Of a DNA stretch of 64,000 bases, positions 8,677-17,569 are shown piece after piece. The notes beneath the pieces were generated by a model. That model made no database searches, was not told the DNA's origin, and was given only the letters and a program-made list of their open reading frames with translations. Source of the stretch: Nocardia caishijiensis NBRC 108228 (GTDB lineage: Bacteria; Actinomycetota; Actinomycetes; Mycobacteriales; Mycobacteriaceae); contig NZ_BDBE01000041.1 of the NCBI RefSeq assembly GCF_001612825.1, positions 62,001-126,000 on the forward strand, read 5' to 3'. Positions within the stretch are counted from its first letter, which is position 1, and each line of letters opens with the position of its first letter. Made by a program: the position numbers and the translations under genes.

Positions 8677-9051
8677 ATGCGCGCGCTCCTGACGGTTCCG
8701 ATGCTCTCGGTCGCCCTTCTCGTACCTGCTCCTATCGCTGCTGCTGATCCGTTCGAGGGCGAGCCCGCCGAGATCGTGCGACTCGACTACAACTTCGGAC
8801 AGTGCGACACGACCCTCCTCGCCATCTCGAGCGATGTGCCGGTACGGCTGGACATCACTGTGCGCAATCAATTCGACCCTGCGGCCCGGGTTCGAATCCC
8901 CAGTTTCCTGTGGGCACAGGATCTGCCGATAACCAATACTCCGGTGACGATTTCGGTCGAGTTCATGGCAGCCGCAGGTGAATACGAGTTCGATATCGTC
9001 ACCGGCGAAGAGAAGAGCGTGCGCTGCCAGGGCGAAATTTTCGTCTTGTGA
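8677..9051 (+). CDS. Small secreted protein, cupredoxin-like pattern
   Basis: A 124-aa protein with a Sec signal (MRALLTVPMLSVALLVPAPIAAA, cleavage near residue 23). The mature ~100 residues are beta-rich. The order DVPVRLDITVRN ... AAGEYEFDIVTG ... RCQGEIFVL recalls the core of cupredoxins, where (A)GxYxF precedes the copper loop and GxIxV closes the fold. The copper ligands (Cys-His-Met) are not in place, and only two cysteines (GQCD, VRCQ) remain, probably a disulfide. No function can be assigned. Confidence 0.65.
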   Translation: MRALLTVPMLSVALLVPAPIAAADPFEGEPAEIVRLDYNFGQCDTTLLAISSDVPVRLDITVRNQFDPAARVRIPSFLWAQDLPITNTPVTISVEFMAAAGEYEFDIVTGEEKSVRCQGEIFVL

Positions 9052-9151
9052 ACGTCGAGGTGCATGCTGGGCCTGCTGTTCATGTCGGCATCGGAAGCGC
9101 GGTAGTCGACCTGGTTCGCCACCGCGCGCGTGCATCGATCGAGGAGGCCCA

Positions 9152-10471
9152 GTGGCAGAGCGGACGCCCTCGCGGGCGATCACCGGGTGGACGGTCGGGT
9201 TGTGGAGTGTCGCGGCGGTCGCCGGTGGGGTGATCGTCGGTGGACTGCTGCACGAGCCCGAACCCGAGCTCACCACGGCGGCACCGACCACCTCGGTGCC
9301 CGCTACGTCGACCACCACGCCGACGACGCCGGTGCGGATCCGTGCACCCGTGACGTTCCCGACGCAGATCCCGGGCTGTGCGAGTGTCGACGCTCCATCC
9401 GCCGAGGAGTACGGGAGCGTCCTCGGGCCCGGTTCCTACGACAACCCCGCCTATCCGTGGTTCTCCGGTCGGAAGGCCGTCGCCATGTCGACGGCGCTGC
9501 GGGCAACACTGCCCACCGAGGTGGTGGTCGAATTCGGACCGCACGGCCGATCACTGCTGTTCGATCCGATACTCGGGGAACCCGGCAGCGCGTTCGGCGG
9601 GTTCACCGGTGCGAGCGCGGACCTACGCCGCGGTGATCGTGGCGGGTCGCTGTGGGTGACCGTCGAACAGTCCGACGAGCCGGTCCCGGCGTGCACGGCG
9701 GGCTGGCTCGACGAACGGCGGGTCGTGCCGGACGGTTCGACCATCGACCTGCAGAAGACCTGGGAGGAGATCGACGGTATCCGCACGCTGTCGCACAGAG
9801 TCAGCGCCTATCGACCGGACGGCAGCCGGGTCACCGCTCTCGCCACCGACGCACCCTCCGGTTCGATGCCGTCGGGAGCTGTACCGCTCACCGTCGACGA
9901 GCTGATCACCGTCGTGCTCACGCCGGGCCTCGCCGTCGGCGACCCGATCCCGCCGGGAACCCTCGAACCGCCGCTGCCGTGCCAGGTGCGCGTGGACAGT
10001 TCCGCGCGGCTCGACGAAGCGGCGGCGATCCGGGTGAACGCTGCCCTACGCGACGCACTCGACGGGGTGACCACCGACCGCCCACTCGATGATCTGCGGC
10101 CGAGCGACTTCGGCGACGGCGGCCTGTGCCAGACGGTGCGCGTCACCACCGAGGGTCAGGCCTCGACGCTGAGTGTGTCGATCGCCCTCGGTCAGCCGAC
10201 GCCGACCACTCCCCCGCAGCCCGGCCCGGACCGGTACACCCCTGCCACACGGACCACCGCCGAGGGCGCCGTCATCGAAACGCGCGAAGAACACGGGACC
10301 ACTGCCGACCGATTCGGGCGCACCGCCGAAGAATTCACCCGAACCCTCGTCCTCACCGCGCCCGGCGGTACCCGCATCGACGTCACCAGCACCGCCGAGG
10401 CGCCGTCGGAACCGTTGTCGTTCACACACCTCGAAACGATCGCCCTCACCTCGAGTTCGGCGGTCCGGTGA
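9152..10471 (+). CDS. Single-pass membrane protein of unknown function
   Basis: 439 aa starting at GTG 9152, chosen because GAGGAGG lies 4 bp upstream (9141-9147) and a membrane helix follows (WTVGLWSVAAVAGGVIVGGLL, about residues 13-33). A Thr/Pro-rich linker (TTAAPTTSVPATSTTTPTTP) leads to an extracytoplasmic domain with paired cysteines. Two halves of the domain look similar: PGCASVDAPSAEEYGSV and PCQVRVDSSARLDEAAA introduce each, suggesting an internal duplication. The stop overlaps the next gene's GTG by 4 bp, so the two probably work together. No family recognised. Confidence 0.75.
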   Translation: MAERTPSRAITGWTVGLWSVAAVAGGVIVGGLLHEPEPELTTAAPTTSVPATSTTTPTTPVRIRAPVTFPTQIPGCASVDAPSAEEYGSVLGPGSYDNPAYPWFSGRKAVAMSTALRATLPTEVVVEFGPHGRSLLFDPILGEPGSAFGGFTGASADLRRGDRGGSLWVTVEQSDEPVPACTAGWLDERRVVPDGSTIDLQKTWEEIDGIRTLSHRVSAYRPDGSRVTALATDAPSGSMPSGAVPLTVDELITVVLTPGLAVGDPIPPGTLEPPLPCQVRVDSSARLDEAAAIRVNAALRDALDGVTTDRPLDDLRPSDFGDGGLCQTVRVTTEGQASTLSVSIALGQPTPTTPPQPGPDRYTPATRTTAEGAVIETREEHGTTADRFGRTAEEFTRTLVLTAPGGTRIDVTSTAEAPSEPLSFTHLETIALTSSSAVR

Positions 10472-11790
10472 CGACGCCGGGTCTGCGCGGGTTGATCCTG
10501 GCCGCGGTGGCCGCGCTGGTCACGGGCGCCGGAGCGGTGGTCGTGTTGTCCCAACCGGTCGACACCACCCGCAAGATCACCGGAACCAACGACGCCGCAC
10601 CGGGTCTGGCCTGGTCGGTACATGCCGCCGAGTTGTCCGGTACGCCCGAGGCGACCTTCCGATCGCCGGTGTACGGAACTGAACTGGATTCCGGCAGTAC
10701 AGGTTTCGTCGGCACGGACGACATCGTGACGACCGTGGTCCGTACCGATGACGACGCGGCCCTGTTCGGCATCGACGCGCACACCGGCGCCACCCGCTGG
10801 CGGGCACCCGCCGCCGGGCTGGGCGGGTGTGGCGAGGTTCCCGTCGACGGGAAGCTCGTGTGTTTCAGCGCGGCCGATCCCGAGGGCGCCGCTGTCGTCG
10901 GCTACGACCTGGCGACGGGAGAATACACCCGCACATCGATCGAGTGGTATCCCTTCGCGATCGCCACCGACGCGGATCGCGTGTATCTGGTCGAGGGCAA
11001 TGCGGAGGACGACGACGTGCGCGTCCGGGCCGGGTCGCTCGCGCACCCGGATCGTTTCTGGACCACGCCGTTCGCGCTGGGCGGACCGTGGGAGGACGTC
11101 TTGCTGGACATCATCATCGACGTCTCCCACGGCCAGGGCGTCCTCGCGCTCAGCGGTGACCTGGTGGGCTTCGCGCTCGATACCGGCGCACCGACCTGGA
11201 CCGCCACCCGGTGCAACGCGTCGAGCGCACTCGTCGGCGCGCTGATCCGGCGCGACTCCTGCCCCATCGGCGCCGACCTCCTCGACCGGCAGGGCCGGAC
11301 GCTGGCCACGACCGACACCGCCGAACACACGGTGCTCGATCACCCGACCGACGACACGATTCCCGTGGTGCTCGGCGACCGAGGTCACGACCGGCGCACC
11401 GGTGCCGCACTGTGGACCTCCCCCGATCTGGGCGACAGGTCGGACTCGGCGGTGGTGGTCGTCCTCGGTGAGATGATCCTGCTCGCCGACCCGGCCTCGG
11501 AAACAGTGACCGCTCTCGACAGCCACACCGGTGCGCGCCGGTGGCGACGGCCGCTGCTCACCCCGGTCGGAACTGTCGCCACGTCGACCGACCCGATCGT
11601 GCTCACCCACCACGACGGCCTCCTCTCACTCGATCCCGCCACCGGTGAAACCCGGTGGGACATCCCGTTTCGGGCCGTCGACGCCGACCCGTACGCGCTC
11701 GTCGCCGACGGCACACCGGTCGCTCAGGGCGACGGCCGCTTCGTGTATGTCAGCGATCGAACCGCCATCGGCTTACGTCCGCTGCCCTGA
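10468..11790 (+). CDS. Membrane-anchored PQQ-like beta-propeller protein
   Basis: 440 aa from GTG 10468 (GTGA overlap with the previous gene). One N-terminal helix (LRGLILAAVAALVTGAGAVVVL) anchors the protein. The outside part has blade-like repeats of the PQQ/BamB type: GIDAHTGATRWRAP, GYDLATGEYT, GFALDTGAPTWTA, ALDSHTGARRWRRP, SLDPATGETRWDIP. Such domains are usually scaffolds or quinoprotein-like folds; nothing shows that PQQ is bound. With its upstream partner it may form a cell-envelope complex. Role unknown. Confidence 0.8.
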   Translation: MTTPGLRGLILAAVAALVTGAGAVVVLSQPVDTTRKITGTNDAAPGLAWSVHAAELSGTPEATFRSPVYGTELDSGSTGFVGTDDIVTTVVRTDDDAALFGIDAHTGATRWRAPAAGLGGCGEVPVDGKLVCFSAADPEGAAVVGYDLATGEYTRTSIEWYPFAIATDADRVYLVEGNAEDDDVRVRAGSLAHPDRFWTTPFALGGPWEDVLLDIIIDVSHGQGVLALSGDLVGFALDTGAPTWTATRCNASSALVGALIRRDSCPIGADLLDRQGRTLATTDTAEHTVLDHPTDDTIPVVLGDRGHDRRTGAALWTSPDLGDRSDSAVVVVLGEMILLADPASETVTALDSHTGARRWRRPLLTPVGTVATSTDPIVLTHHDGLLSLDPATGETRWDIPFRAVDADPYALVADGTPVAQGDGRFVYVSDRTAIGLRPLP

Positions 11791-11963
11791 TCCGATCGCC
11801 CGCGACGTCGGAGGTTGCGGGGTTCGCGCCGATCGTCGTAAGGTGGCCGCAATCCGATCGGCGCTCCCCAGAACAACAGTCGCAGAGTGGGAGTCCCGCC
11901 TCATCTGAGCAGGCGTGGAGTGGGCGGCGTACTGACGCATACCCATCTCCGACGGAGGACTTC

Positions 11964-12812
11964 ATGCACATCGGTCTCGGCCTTCCCATCGCCGATCCCG
12001 GCACACTGCCCGAGTGGGCGGTCCGCGCCGAAGCGGCCGGCTTCGCCAGCCTCGGGCTGCTCGACCGCCTGGTCTACGACAACCCGGAACCACTGGTCAC
12101 CCTGGCGATGCTCGCCGGTCGCACCGAACATATCCGCCTGCAGACCGAAGTGCTGCTCGCACCCTTGCGGGAGCCGACGCTGCTCGCGAAACAGACCGCG
12201 ACGCTGGACCGGATCTCCGGTGGTCGGTTCGTGCTCGGACTCGGGGTCGGTGGTCGCGACGACGACCACGAGGCGAGCGGTACCGACATCGGCACCCGCG
12301 GCCGCCGATTGGACGAACAACTCGGGCTCCTGCGCCGCCTGTGGTCCGGTGACCCTTTCAGCGACACGTGTGGTCCCATCGGTCCCGCGCCCACCACCGA
12401 AGGGGGCCCCGAACTGCTGTTCGGCGGTTTTCGGCCCGCCGCCATCGACCGGGTCGGGCGTTGGGGTGGTGGGTTCCTCGCCGCTGCCGCACCCTCCTGG
12501 GCGGGCGGCCTCTTCGAGATGGCCCGCGAGTCCTGGTCCGGGCACGGCCGGTCCGGTTCTCCGCGCATCGTCGCCCAGCTCAACACAGTCCTCGGCCCGC
12601 AGCATCTCGTCGACCAGGCCAGAGCCGCCGTCCTCGATTACTACGAGTTCAGCGGACGCGCCGAATACATGGCCGACACGATGCTCACCACGCCGAGGGA
12701 GATCGCCTCCGCCATCCGGCAATTCGATGACCTCGGCGCATCCGAGGTCATGCTCTACTGCTACGGCACCGATCCCACTCAGATCGACCGTCTCGCCGAC
12801 ATCGTGCTCTGA
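11964..12812 (+). CDS. LLM-class flavin- or F420-dependent oxidoreductase
   Basis: 282 aa, a short member of the luciferase-like TIM-barrel family. The ATG at 11964 follows GGAGG at 11954-11959. Visible family features: MHIGLGLPIADPGTLPEW at the N-terminus, LQTEVLLAPLREPTLLAKQTATLDRISGGRFVLGLGVGGRDDD at about 55-97, and FGGFRPAAIDRVGRWGGGF near 155. These enzymes use FMN or F420 for oxygenation or hydride transfer. The cofactor and substrate cannot be decided from the sequence. A long inverted repeat right after the stop probably ends transcription. Confidence 0.85.
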   Translation: MHIGLGLPIADPGTLPEWAVRAEAAGFASLGLLDRLVYDNPEPLVTLAMLAGRTEHIRLQTEVLLAPLREPTLLAKQTATLDRISGGRFVLGLGVGGRDDDHEASGTDIGTRGRRLDEQLGLLRRLWSGDPFSDTCGPIGPAPTTEGGPELLFGGFRPAAIDRVGRWGGGFLAAAAPSWAGGLFEMARESWSGHGRSGSPRIVAQLNTVLGPQHLVDQARAAVLDYYEFSGRAEYMADTMLTTPREIASAIRQFDDLGASEVMLYCYGTDPTQIDRLADIVL

Positions 12813-12818
12813 CGAGCC

Positions 12819-12866
12819 GGTTCGAGCCCGCGCGACCTCCGGGGTGGGGTTCCACGGGCTCGAACC
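12819..12866 (+). terminator. Inverted repeat, probable terminator of the LLM oxidoreductase gene
   Basis: A perfect 12-bp stem, GGTTCGAGCCCG at 12819-12830 and CGGGCTCGAACC at 12855-12866, begins 6 bp after the stop codon. The 24-base loop is itself G/C rich and may fold. No T-run follows, as is common in actinobacteria. Confidence 0.55.
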
Positions 12867-12995
12867 ACCGCCGTTCAACACCCGGAGACTCCCGTTTCGC
12901 CGGTCGAGCGGGGGATGCGTGTGAACGGCTACAGTCGGTCGCAGTGATCGCGAGTGTCTTCATTCGAGTTGCACCCTCACCTTCCGAGGAGCGAT

Positions 12996-13379
12996 ATGGG
13001 CGAGTCGAACACAATCACCGCGCAGACGACCGGCAGCCCCACCGGGGTCTGGGACGATCCGTGGCCTAAGGGGCATCCCGTTGAGGGCGAACGAGTCGCG
13101 ATCTTCGCCTTCGACATCACCGCTGTCGACGGATCGTCGTCCCGCATCCGCACCTACCACGTCTCCACCCCGGACCGGGCGTGTGACGGCCCCGTAGCCC
13201 CGCCCCACACCACGCCGCAGGGAGACACCGTGCGTTGGCTCGGTTTCGGCACCGGCACGGTCGTCCGCAGCGCGGAGCACATGAGCGGCGAACAAGCCCT
13301 GATGGCTCCCGACGAATCCGCCGAGGCGATGTTCCGGTGCCAGGTGCGACCCGACAATCCGATACCGTCCGGCAGCTGA
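12996..13379 (+). CDS. Hypothetical protein, 127 aa
   Basis: The ATG at 12996 is preferred to an upstream one at 12954 because CGAGGA lies 5 bp before it. The soluble, acidic product has conserved-looking aromatic and Pro positions (VWDDPWPKGHPVEGERVAIF, DTVRWLGFGTGTVVR) and two cysteines. No signal peptide, membrane helix or known motif is seen. The next gene, a CPBP protease, starts 7 bp after the stop, so both may be one transcript. Function unknown. Confidence 0.6.
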   Translation: MGESNTITAQTTGSPTGVWDDPWPKGHPVEGERVAIFAFDITAVDGSSSRIRTYHVSTPDRACDGPVAPPHTTPQGDTVRWLGFGTGTVVRSAEHMSGEQALMAPDESAEAMFRCQVRPDNPIPSGS

Positions 13380-13386
13380 CTCTCGA

Positions 13387-14172
13387 ATGAGGACCTCACA
13401 TCCCTTGACGCGGACTGCTCGTCGACACCTGTCCTACCCGATGTTCGCCGTCGTCGTGATCGTCTACCTCGCCATCATCCAGGGTGGCGGCATCCTGATG
13501 AGACATCTCAGCGGGGAGGACGACTTCCGCTCCACCCGTGCGGTGTTCTACGGCATGATCATCCCGCTCGGCGCGGCGCTGATCTTCACCTACGCCGTCA
13601 TCGCCTCCCTCGGTTGGCTACGCCCGGTCCTGCGTGACGACCGGCCGACCCGATCGTGGGTGCGGGTGGTGCCGATCATGCTCCTGGTGGCGATCGGCGG
13701 CGGTATCAGCTACACCGCCCTGGCCGAGAAGGGCTGGCTGTTCGTCGTGGTTCTGCTGATCGCGACGCAGTTCGTCGGGTGGGGTGAGGAGGGGATGTTC
13801 CGGGGTGTCGGGGTCGTGATGCTGCGCGATCACGGCCTCACCGAGGGCCGTGTCGCGCTGTGGTCGAGTGTGATCTTCGGCGCGGTCCATCTGGCCAACG
13901 GCATCACCCATGGTGCCTCGGCGATCTTCCAGGCCGTCATCGTCAGCGTGGCGGGCTACTTCTTCTATCTGACCCGGCGCGTTACCCGAGGCAATGTCGC
14001 CAACTCGGTGATCCACGGCCTGTTCGATTTCAGCCTGCTCACCGGTACCGCGATTCTCGTCGATCAGACCTTCTACCCCGGCACTCTTCTTCCGATGCTG
14101 GTGTATCCGCTCCTGGCGATCATCCTGCTGGTGCGGCGGCACTCGATCGAACTCGACAGTCGAGGTCAGTGA
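13387..14172 (+). CDS. CPBP family intramembrane metalloprotease
   Basis: A 261-aa membrane protein with about seven hydrophobic helices. The CPBP (Rce1-like) motifs are present: EE134-135 with R139 (EEGMFRG), FGAVH168L, and N206-SVIH210 near the C-terminus. In this family the glutamate and histidines form the active site inside the membrane, and substrates are small membrane proteins or prenylated peptides. It follows the 127-aa hypothetical gene by 7 bp. No substrate candidate is evident nearby. Confidence 0.88.
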   Translation: MRTSHPLTRTARRHLSYPMFAVVVIVYLAIIQGGGILMRHLSGEDDFRSTRAVFYGMIIPLGAALIFTYAVIASLGWLRPVLRDDRPTRSWVRVVPIMLLVAIGGGISYTALAEKGWLFVVVLLIATQFVGWGEEGMFRGVGVVMLRDHGLTEGRVALWSSVIFGAVHLANGITHGASAIFQAVIVSVAGYFFYLTRRVTRGNVANSVIHGLFDFSLLTGTAILVDQTFYPGTLLPMLVYPLLAIILLVRRHSIELDSRGQ

Positions 14173-14326
14173 CGGAGCGGGTTCCGGAGGACGCCCGGGC
14201 GGGAAGGCTCGGGGCGCTCGTGGGGTTGCCCTTCACGTCACCGTCGATGCCACCGCACGGCGGCGGTGCGGGTCGGCCACGGAAGCCGCTCGACGACATC
14301 ATGGGGACGGTCGCGAGCAGCGGTCG

Positions 14327-15283
14327 TCAGTCGGCCACGAATTCGGGAAGTTCGAAACGGACGAACAGCGCGGGGTCGAGGAACGACACGACGTCCGTGA
14401 TCGCCCCGTCGCGCACCGTGATCACATCCAGTGCCATCGCGGCGAACACCGAACGCTCGGGGTCCCACCAGTAGGTGCCGAACGCGGGTTGGCCGTTGGC
14501 GACGGTCGGGCGGAAGCGCCAGCGCCACCGCAGCGGCCCGGTCACCAGGAATTCCTCGATCGCCGGGCGACCGGCGTACCAGTCGGGCAGTGGCGGCATG
14601 GCGTAGCGGGCGTCGGCGGCGAGCAGCGCGACGATGCCGTCGACATCGGCGCGCTCCCACGCGGTCGCGTACTGCTCGGCGAGCCGACGCGTCTGCGGAT
14701 CATCGGGTGCCTGAGACCGCGCGTGCTGTTCGATGCGGGCTCGCGCTCGTTGAAGGGCGCTGTTGGCCGAGGCGACCGACACGTCGAGCAGCTCGGCGGT
14801 CTCCCGCGCGGTGAAGCCGAGGACATCGCGCAACAGTAGGACCCCGCGCTGCACGCCCGGCAACTGCTGGATCATCGCGACGAACGCCAATTCGATCGAC
14901 TCGCGAGCCGTGTACCGGGCCTCCGGGCCCGGCTCGCCGACACCGAGGCCGGGATACGGTTCGAGCCAAACTCGTTCTGCCGCAGGCATATCCGGTTCGG
15001 CGTCCATAGGCAGTTCGCGGCGGCCGCGTTGTTCGAGCATGGTCAGGCACCGGTTGGTGGCGATCTTGTACAGCCACGGGCGGAATTTTCCGGGGTCGGT
15101 GAGGTTCGCGCGAGAGCGCCACGCGCGCAGCAATGCCTCCTGCAGGGCGTCGTCGGCGTCGTGGACCGAGCCGAGAAACCGATAGCAGTGCACGTGCAGT
15201 TCGGCGCACAGAGGTCCGGCGAGCCGGTCGAATTCGGCACGTTCGGCGGCGGAACCATCGGTGCTGTCCACCTTCGCGATCAT
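14327..15283 (-). CDS. ECF RNA polymerase sigma factor with C-terminal SnoaL-like domain (SigG type)
   Basis: 318 aa. Sigma region 2 is at about 20-95 (CYRFLGSVHDADDALQEALLRAWR, KFRPWLYKIATNRCL), sigma 4 at about 130-190 (MIQQLPGVQRGVLLLRDVLGFTARETAELLDVSVASANSALQRARARI). Residues ~205-318 form an NTF2/SnoaL-like fold (YATAWERADVDGIVALLAADARYAMPPLPDWYAGRPAIEEFL). ECF groups with this tail lack a classical anti-sigma; the tail is thought to modulate activity, perhaps by binding a small ligand. No anti-sigma gene is adjacent, which agrees. Close in layout to mycobacterial SigG. Confidence 0.88.
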   Translation of the reverse strand: MIAKVDSTDGSAAERAEFDRLAGPLCAELHVHCYRFLGSVHDADDALQEALLRAWRSRANLTDPGKFRPWLYKIATNRCLTMLEQRGRRELPMDAEPDMPAAERVWLEPYPGLGVGEPGPEARYTARESIELAFVAMIQQLPGVQRGVLLLRDVLGFTARETAELLDVSVASANSALQRARARIEQHARSQAPDDPQTRRLAEQYATAWERADVDGIVALLAADARYAMPPLPDWYAGRPAIEEFLVTGPLRWRWRFRPTVANGQPAFGTYWWDPERSVFAAMALDVITVRDGAITDVVSFLDPALFVRFELPEFVAD

Positions 15284-15430
15284 GGCACACCCGGGGAGAT
15301 GTCGTCTGCGGGTGACACGATCATCTTCGGCCCAACCATTCGTCGGTTCCGGGACGGATCCCTGTCGAGCGAACTACGGTGATAATTCGCATCGAAAGCA
15401 TCCGGCGCACACCGGGAGTGGGGGCATGAC

Positions 15431-15928
15431 ATGGCAGGGGCCACAGCGGACGGAGAGCCGATCGAATACGCCGAGGATCCGATCGGCGCGGCCCGGCAGG
15501 GGGTCAATCCGACCGTGCTCGCCCGCATGGCGAGTGGATGGGCGGTCATGGGCGGCACGCAGCACCTGCCCGGATACTGCGTGCTCCTCCATGACGGGGA
15601 CGCCGACCAGCTCACCGAGCTGCCGAGGGCGGACCGTGTCGTGTTCATGCGCGACCTGGTGCTGCTCGGCGAGGCGGTGGAACGGGCCTGTCGCGCGGCG
15701 GACCCGGGGTTCTTCCGCATCAACTACGAAGTGCTCGGCAACTTCTGGCCGCACCTGCACGGCCACGTTCATGCCCGCTACCAGTGGGAGCCGGACGCGC
15801 TGCGAGTCGGACCGATCGCGCGTTACGGGTCCGAGCGCGAGGCTCCCGAACATCGGCTCGGCCCCCGCCACGACCCCTTGCGCGCCGCCATCGCCACCGC
15901 CCTCCAGGACATTCTCGCCGAGGACTGA
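15431..15928 (+). CDS. HIT-family hydrolase (Ap4A-hydrolase-like)
   Basis: 165 aa. The histidine triad is seen at H108-L-H110-G-H112-V-H114, preceded by NFWP; FRINYEVLGN at about 95 is the usual strand before it. The family hydrolyses nucleotidyl phosphates such as diadenosine tetraphosphate through a nucleotidylated histidine. The N-terminal half (LPGYCVLLHDGDADQLTELPRADR) matches the HIT start. It is convergent with the monooxygenase at 16034, with a hairpin between them. Exact substrate not determined. Confidence 0.85.
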   Translation: MAGATADGEPIEYAEDPIGAARQGVNPTVLARMASGWAVMGGTQHLPGYCVLLHDGDADQLTELPRADRVVFMRDLVLLGEAVERACRAADPGFFRINYEVLGNFWPHLHGHVHARYQWEPDALRVGPIARYGSEREAPEHRLGPRHDPLRAAIATALQDILAED

Positions 15929-15952
15929 TCGACGCGCACCGCCGCCGGTACC

Positions 15953-15985
15953 GCCCTCGCGGAGGAAACCGAACTCCCCGAGGGC
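15953..15985. terminator. Hairpin between convergent genes, probable bidirectional terminator
   Basis: GCCCTCG (15953-15959) and GGAG (15961-15964) pair with CTCC (15974-15977) and CGAGGGC (15979-15985), with one C/C mismatch and a 9-base loop. It lies between the convergent HIT and monooxygenase genes. Confidence 0.5.
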
Positions 15986-16033
15986 GCACCCGACGGCCGG
16001 GCTCACGCCCCTGAACGCTGTGCGCCTACTTCG

Positions 16034-17569
16034 CTATCCCGTTCGGCAGGGCTCGTCCTGCGGTCGTGACCGCCGGACGCCCGTGCGGCGCTCAGGGGAG
16101 TCCGGCACCGCGAAAGACAGGGACGGATCGTTGCCCGCCAGGGCCTTTCCGAACGCGGCGACCGTCTCCGGCCAGGCATTGGTGACGGTGCCGTCGGCGT
16201 TCTTCCACCACGTCGACGCGGTGCCCCAGGGCCAGATGGTGCGGTCGAGCGCCTCGTCGAGATGATCGAGGTAGGACACCATCGCCTTCTCGGTGACCTC
16301 GATCGGTTCACGCAGCCGAGCCCCCAGCGTCAGGCAGCGCATGATGTAGCGAACCTGGTGCTGTTTGACAGCCGGATTGCTGTTGGTCGGGGTGAACGAA
16401 TGCGGTCCCGCGATCAGGTACAGGTTCGGGAAGCCGGGGACGGCCAACCCGTAGAAGGCGGTGGGACGCCCCTGCGATCGCCACGTGTCGTGGAGATCGA
16501 CACCGCCCCGGCCACGGACCCGGACACCGTCGAGGAACTGCCTGGCACGGAAACCGGTGGCCCACACGATGACATCGGCGGCCCGTTCGGTGCCGTCGAC
16601 GGTGCGGATGCCCGTCGACACCACCTGCTCGATGCCGTCGGTGACGAGCTCGACGTTCGGCTCGGTCAGGGCCCGGTAGTACTTGCTGTCGATGAGGATG
16701 CGCTTCTCCCCGATCCGGTGGTCCGGGGTGAGTTTGCGGCGCAGCTCCGGATTGCGCACCTGCCGCCGAAGGTGTTTTCGCGCGACGTATTCCAGCGGTT
16801 TGGCCGACCACCCCGCCTGGCTGGTCGGGGCCAGTACGGCATCGGCGGCCCGGTGGAGACCGCCGCGGTACAGGTCGTGCAGGCCGGGCACGTGGGTCAG
16901 GGCCCAGCGCGAGACCGGACCGAACGACGCCGCGGGTTTGGGCAGCACCCACGACGGAGACCGCTGGTACACCGTCACCGCGCTCGCGGTGCGGGCCAGC
17001 TCGGGAATCAGCTGCGCCGCCGACGAACCGGTGCCGACCACGGCGACGCGGCCGGTCGTGTCGGCGGTGTGATCCCAGCGCGCCGAGTGGAACATCCGGC
17101 CGCCGAAGGTGTCGACTCCCCGCATCCGAGGGAGGGCGGGCCGGTGCAGCTGGCCGACCGCCCACACCACCGCCCGGGTGCGGATCCGTTCCCCCGCCGC
17201 TGTCGTCAGCGTCCAGACCCGATCCTCGTCGCCGTAGTCGGCGCCGACCACGGAGGTACCGCACCGCAGATGGGACCGCAGCCCGTGCCGGTCGGTGACC
17301 TCGCACAGATACGACAGGATCGCCTGCCCCTCGGGGTAGCGCACCCGAGGGTCCCGGTACGGGTCGAAGGCGAGGGAGTACAGGTGCGCGGGCACGTCGC
17401 AGGAACAGCCGGGGTAGGTGTTCTCCCGCCATACCCCACCGACCTCGGATCCCTCTTCGAGGACCAGGAAGTTGTGCACGCCTGCCTGTTTCAGTTCCCA
17501 CGCCATGGTGAGCCCGCCGAATCCGGCACCGACGACAACGACCTCGTACTCCCCTGTGCGCCCGGTCAT
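16034..17569 (-). CDS. Flavin-containing (Baeyer-Villiger type) monooxygenase
   Basis: 511 aa. FAD motif GAGFGG at 14-19, then ENTYPGCSCDVPAHLYSLAF, a hallmark of type I Baeyer-Villiger monooxygenases. The fingerprint FxGxxxHxxxW is present as FGGRMFHSARWDH around residue 154, and the NADPH motif GTGSSA at about 178. The family inserts oxygen into ketones (making esters or lactones) or oxidises S/N atoms. A 43-aa frame upstream overlaps the ATG by ATGA. Substrate unknown; a role in breakdown of cyclic or steroid ketones is only a guess from the neighbourhood. Confidence 0.88.
   Translation of the reverse strand: MTGRTGEYEVVVVGAGFGGLTMAWELKQAGVHNFLVLEEGSEVGGVWRENTYPGCSCDVPAHLYSLAFDPYRDPRVRYPEGQAILSYLCEVTDRHGLRSHLRCGTSVVGADYGDEDRVWTLTTAAGERIRTRAVVWAVGQLHRPALPRMRGVDTFGGRMFHSARWDHTADTTGRVAVVGTGSSAAQLIPELARTASAVTVYQRSPSWVLPKPAASFGPVSRWALTHVPGLHDLYRGGLHRAADAVLAPTSQAGWSAKPLEYVARKHLRRQVRNPELRRKLTPDHRIGEKRILIDSKYYRALTEPNVELVTDGIEQVVSTGIRTVDGTERAADVIVWATGFRARQFLDGVRVRGRGGVDLHDTWRSQGRPTAFYGLAVPGFPNLYLIAGPHSFTPTNSNPAVKQHQVRYIMRCLTLGARLREPIEVTEKAMVSYLDHLDEALDRTIWPWGTASTWWKNADGTVTNAWPETVAAFGKALAGNDPSLSFAVPDSPERRTGVRRSRPQDEPCRTG

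Noticed and set aside
8887..8900. tRNA T-arm-like sequence GGTTCGAATCCC
   Set aside because: The flanking bases form only a 3-bp stem and no acceptor, D or anticodon arms can be drawn; it lies inside the 124-aa secreted protein gene.
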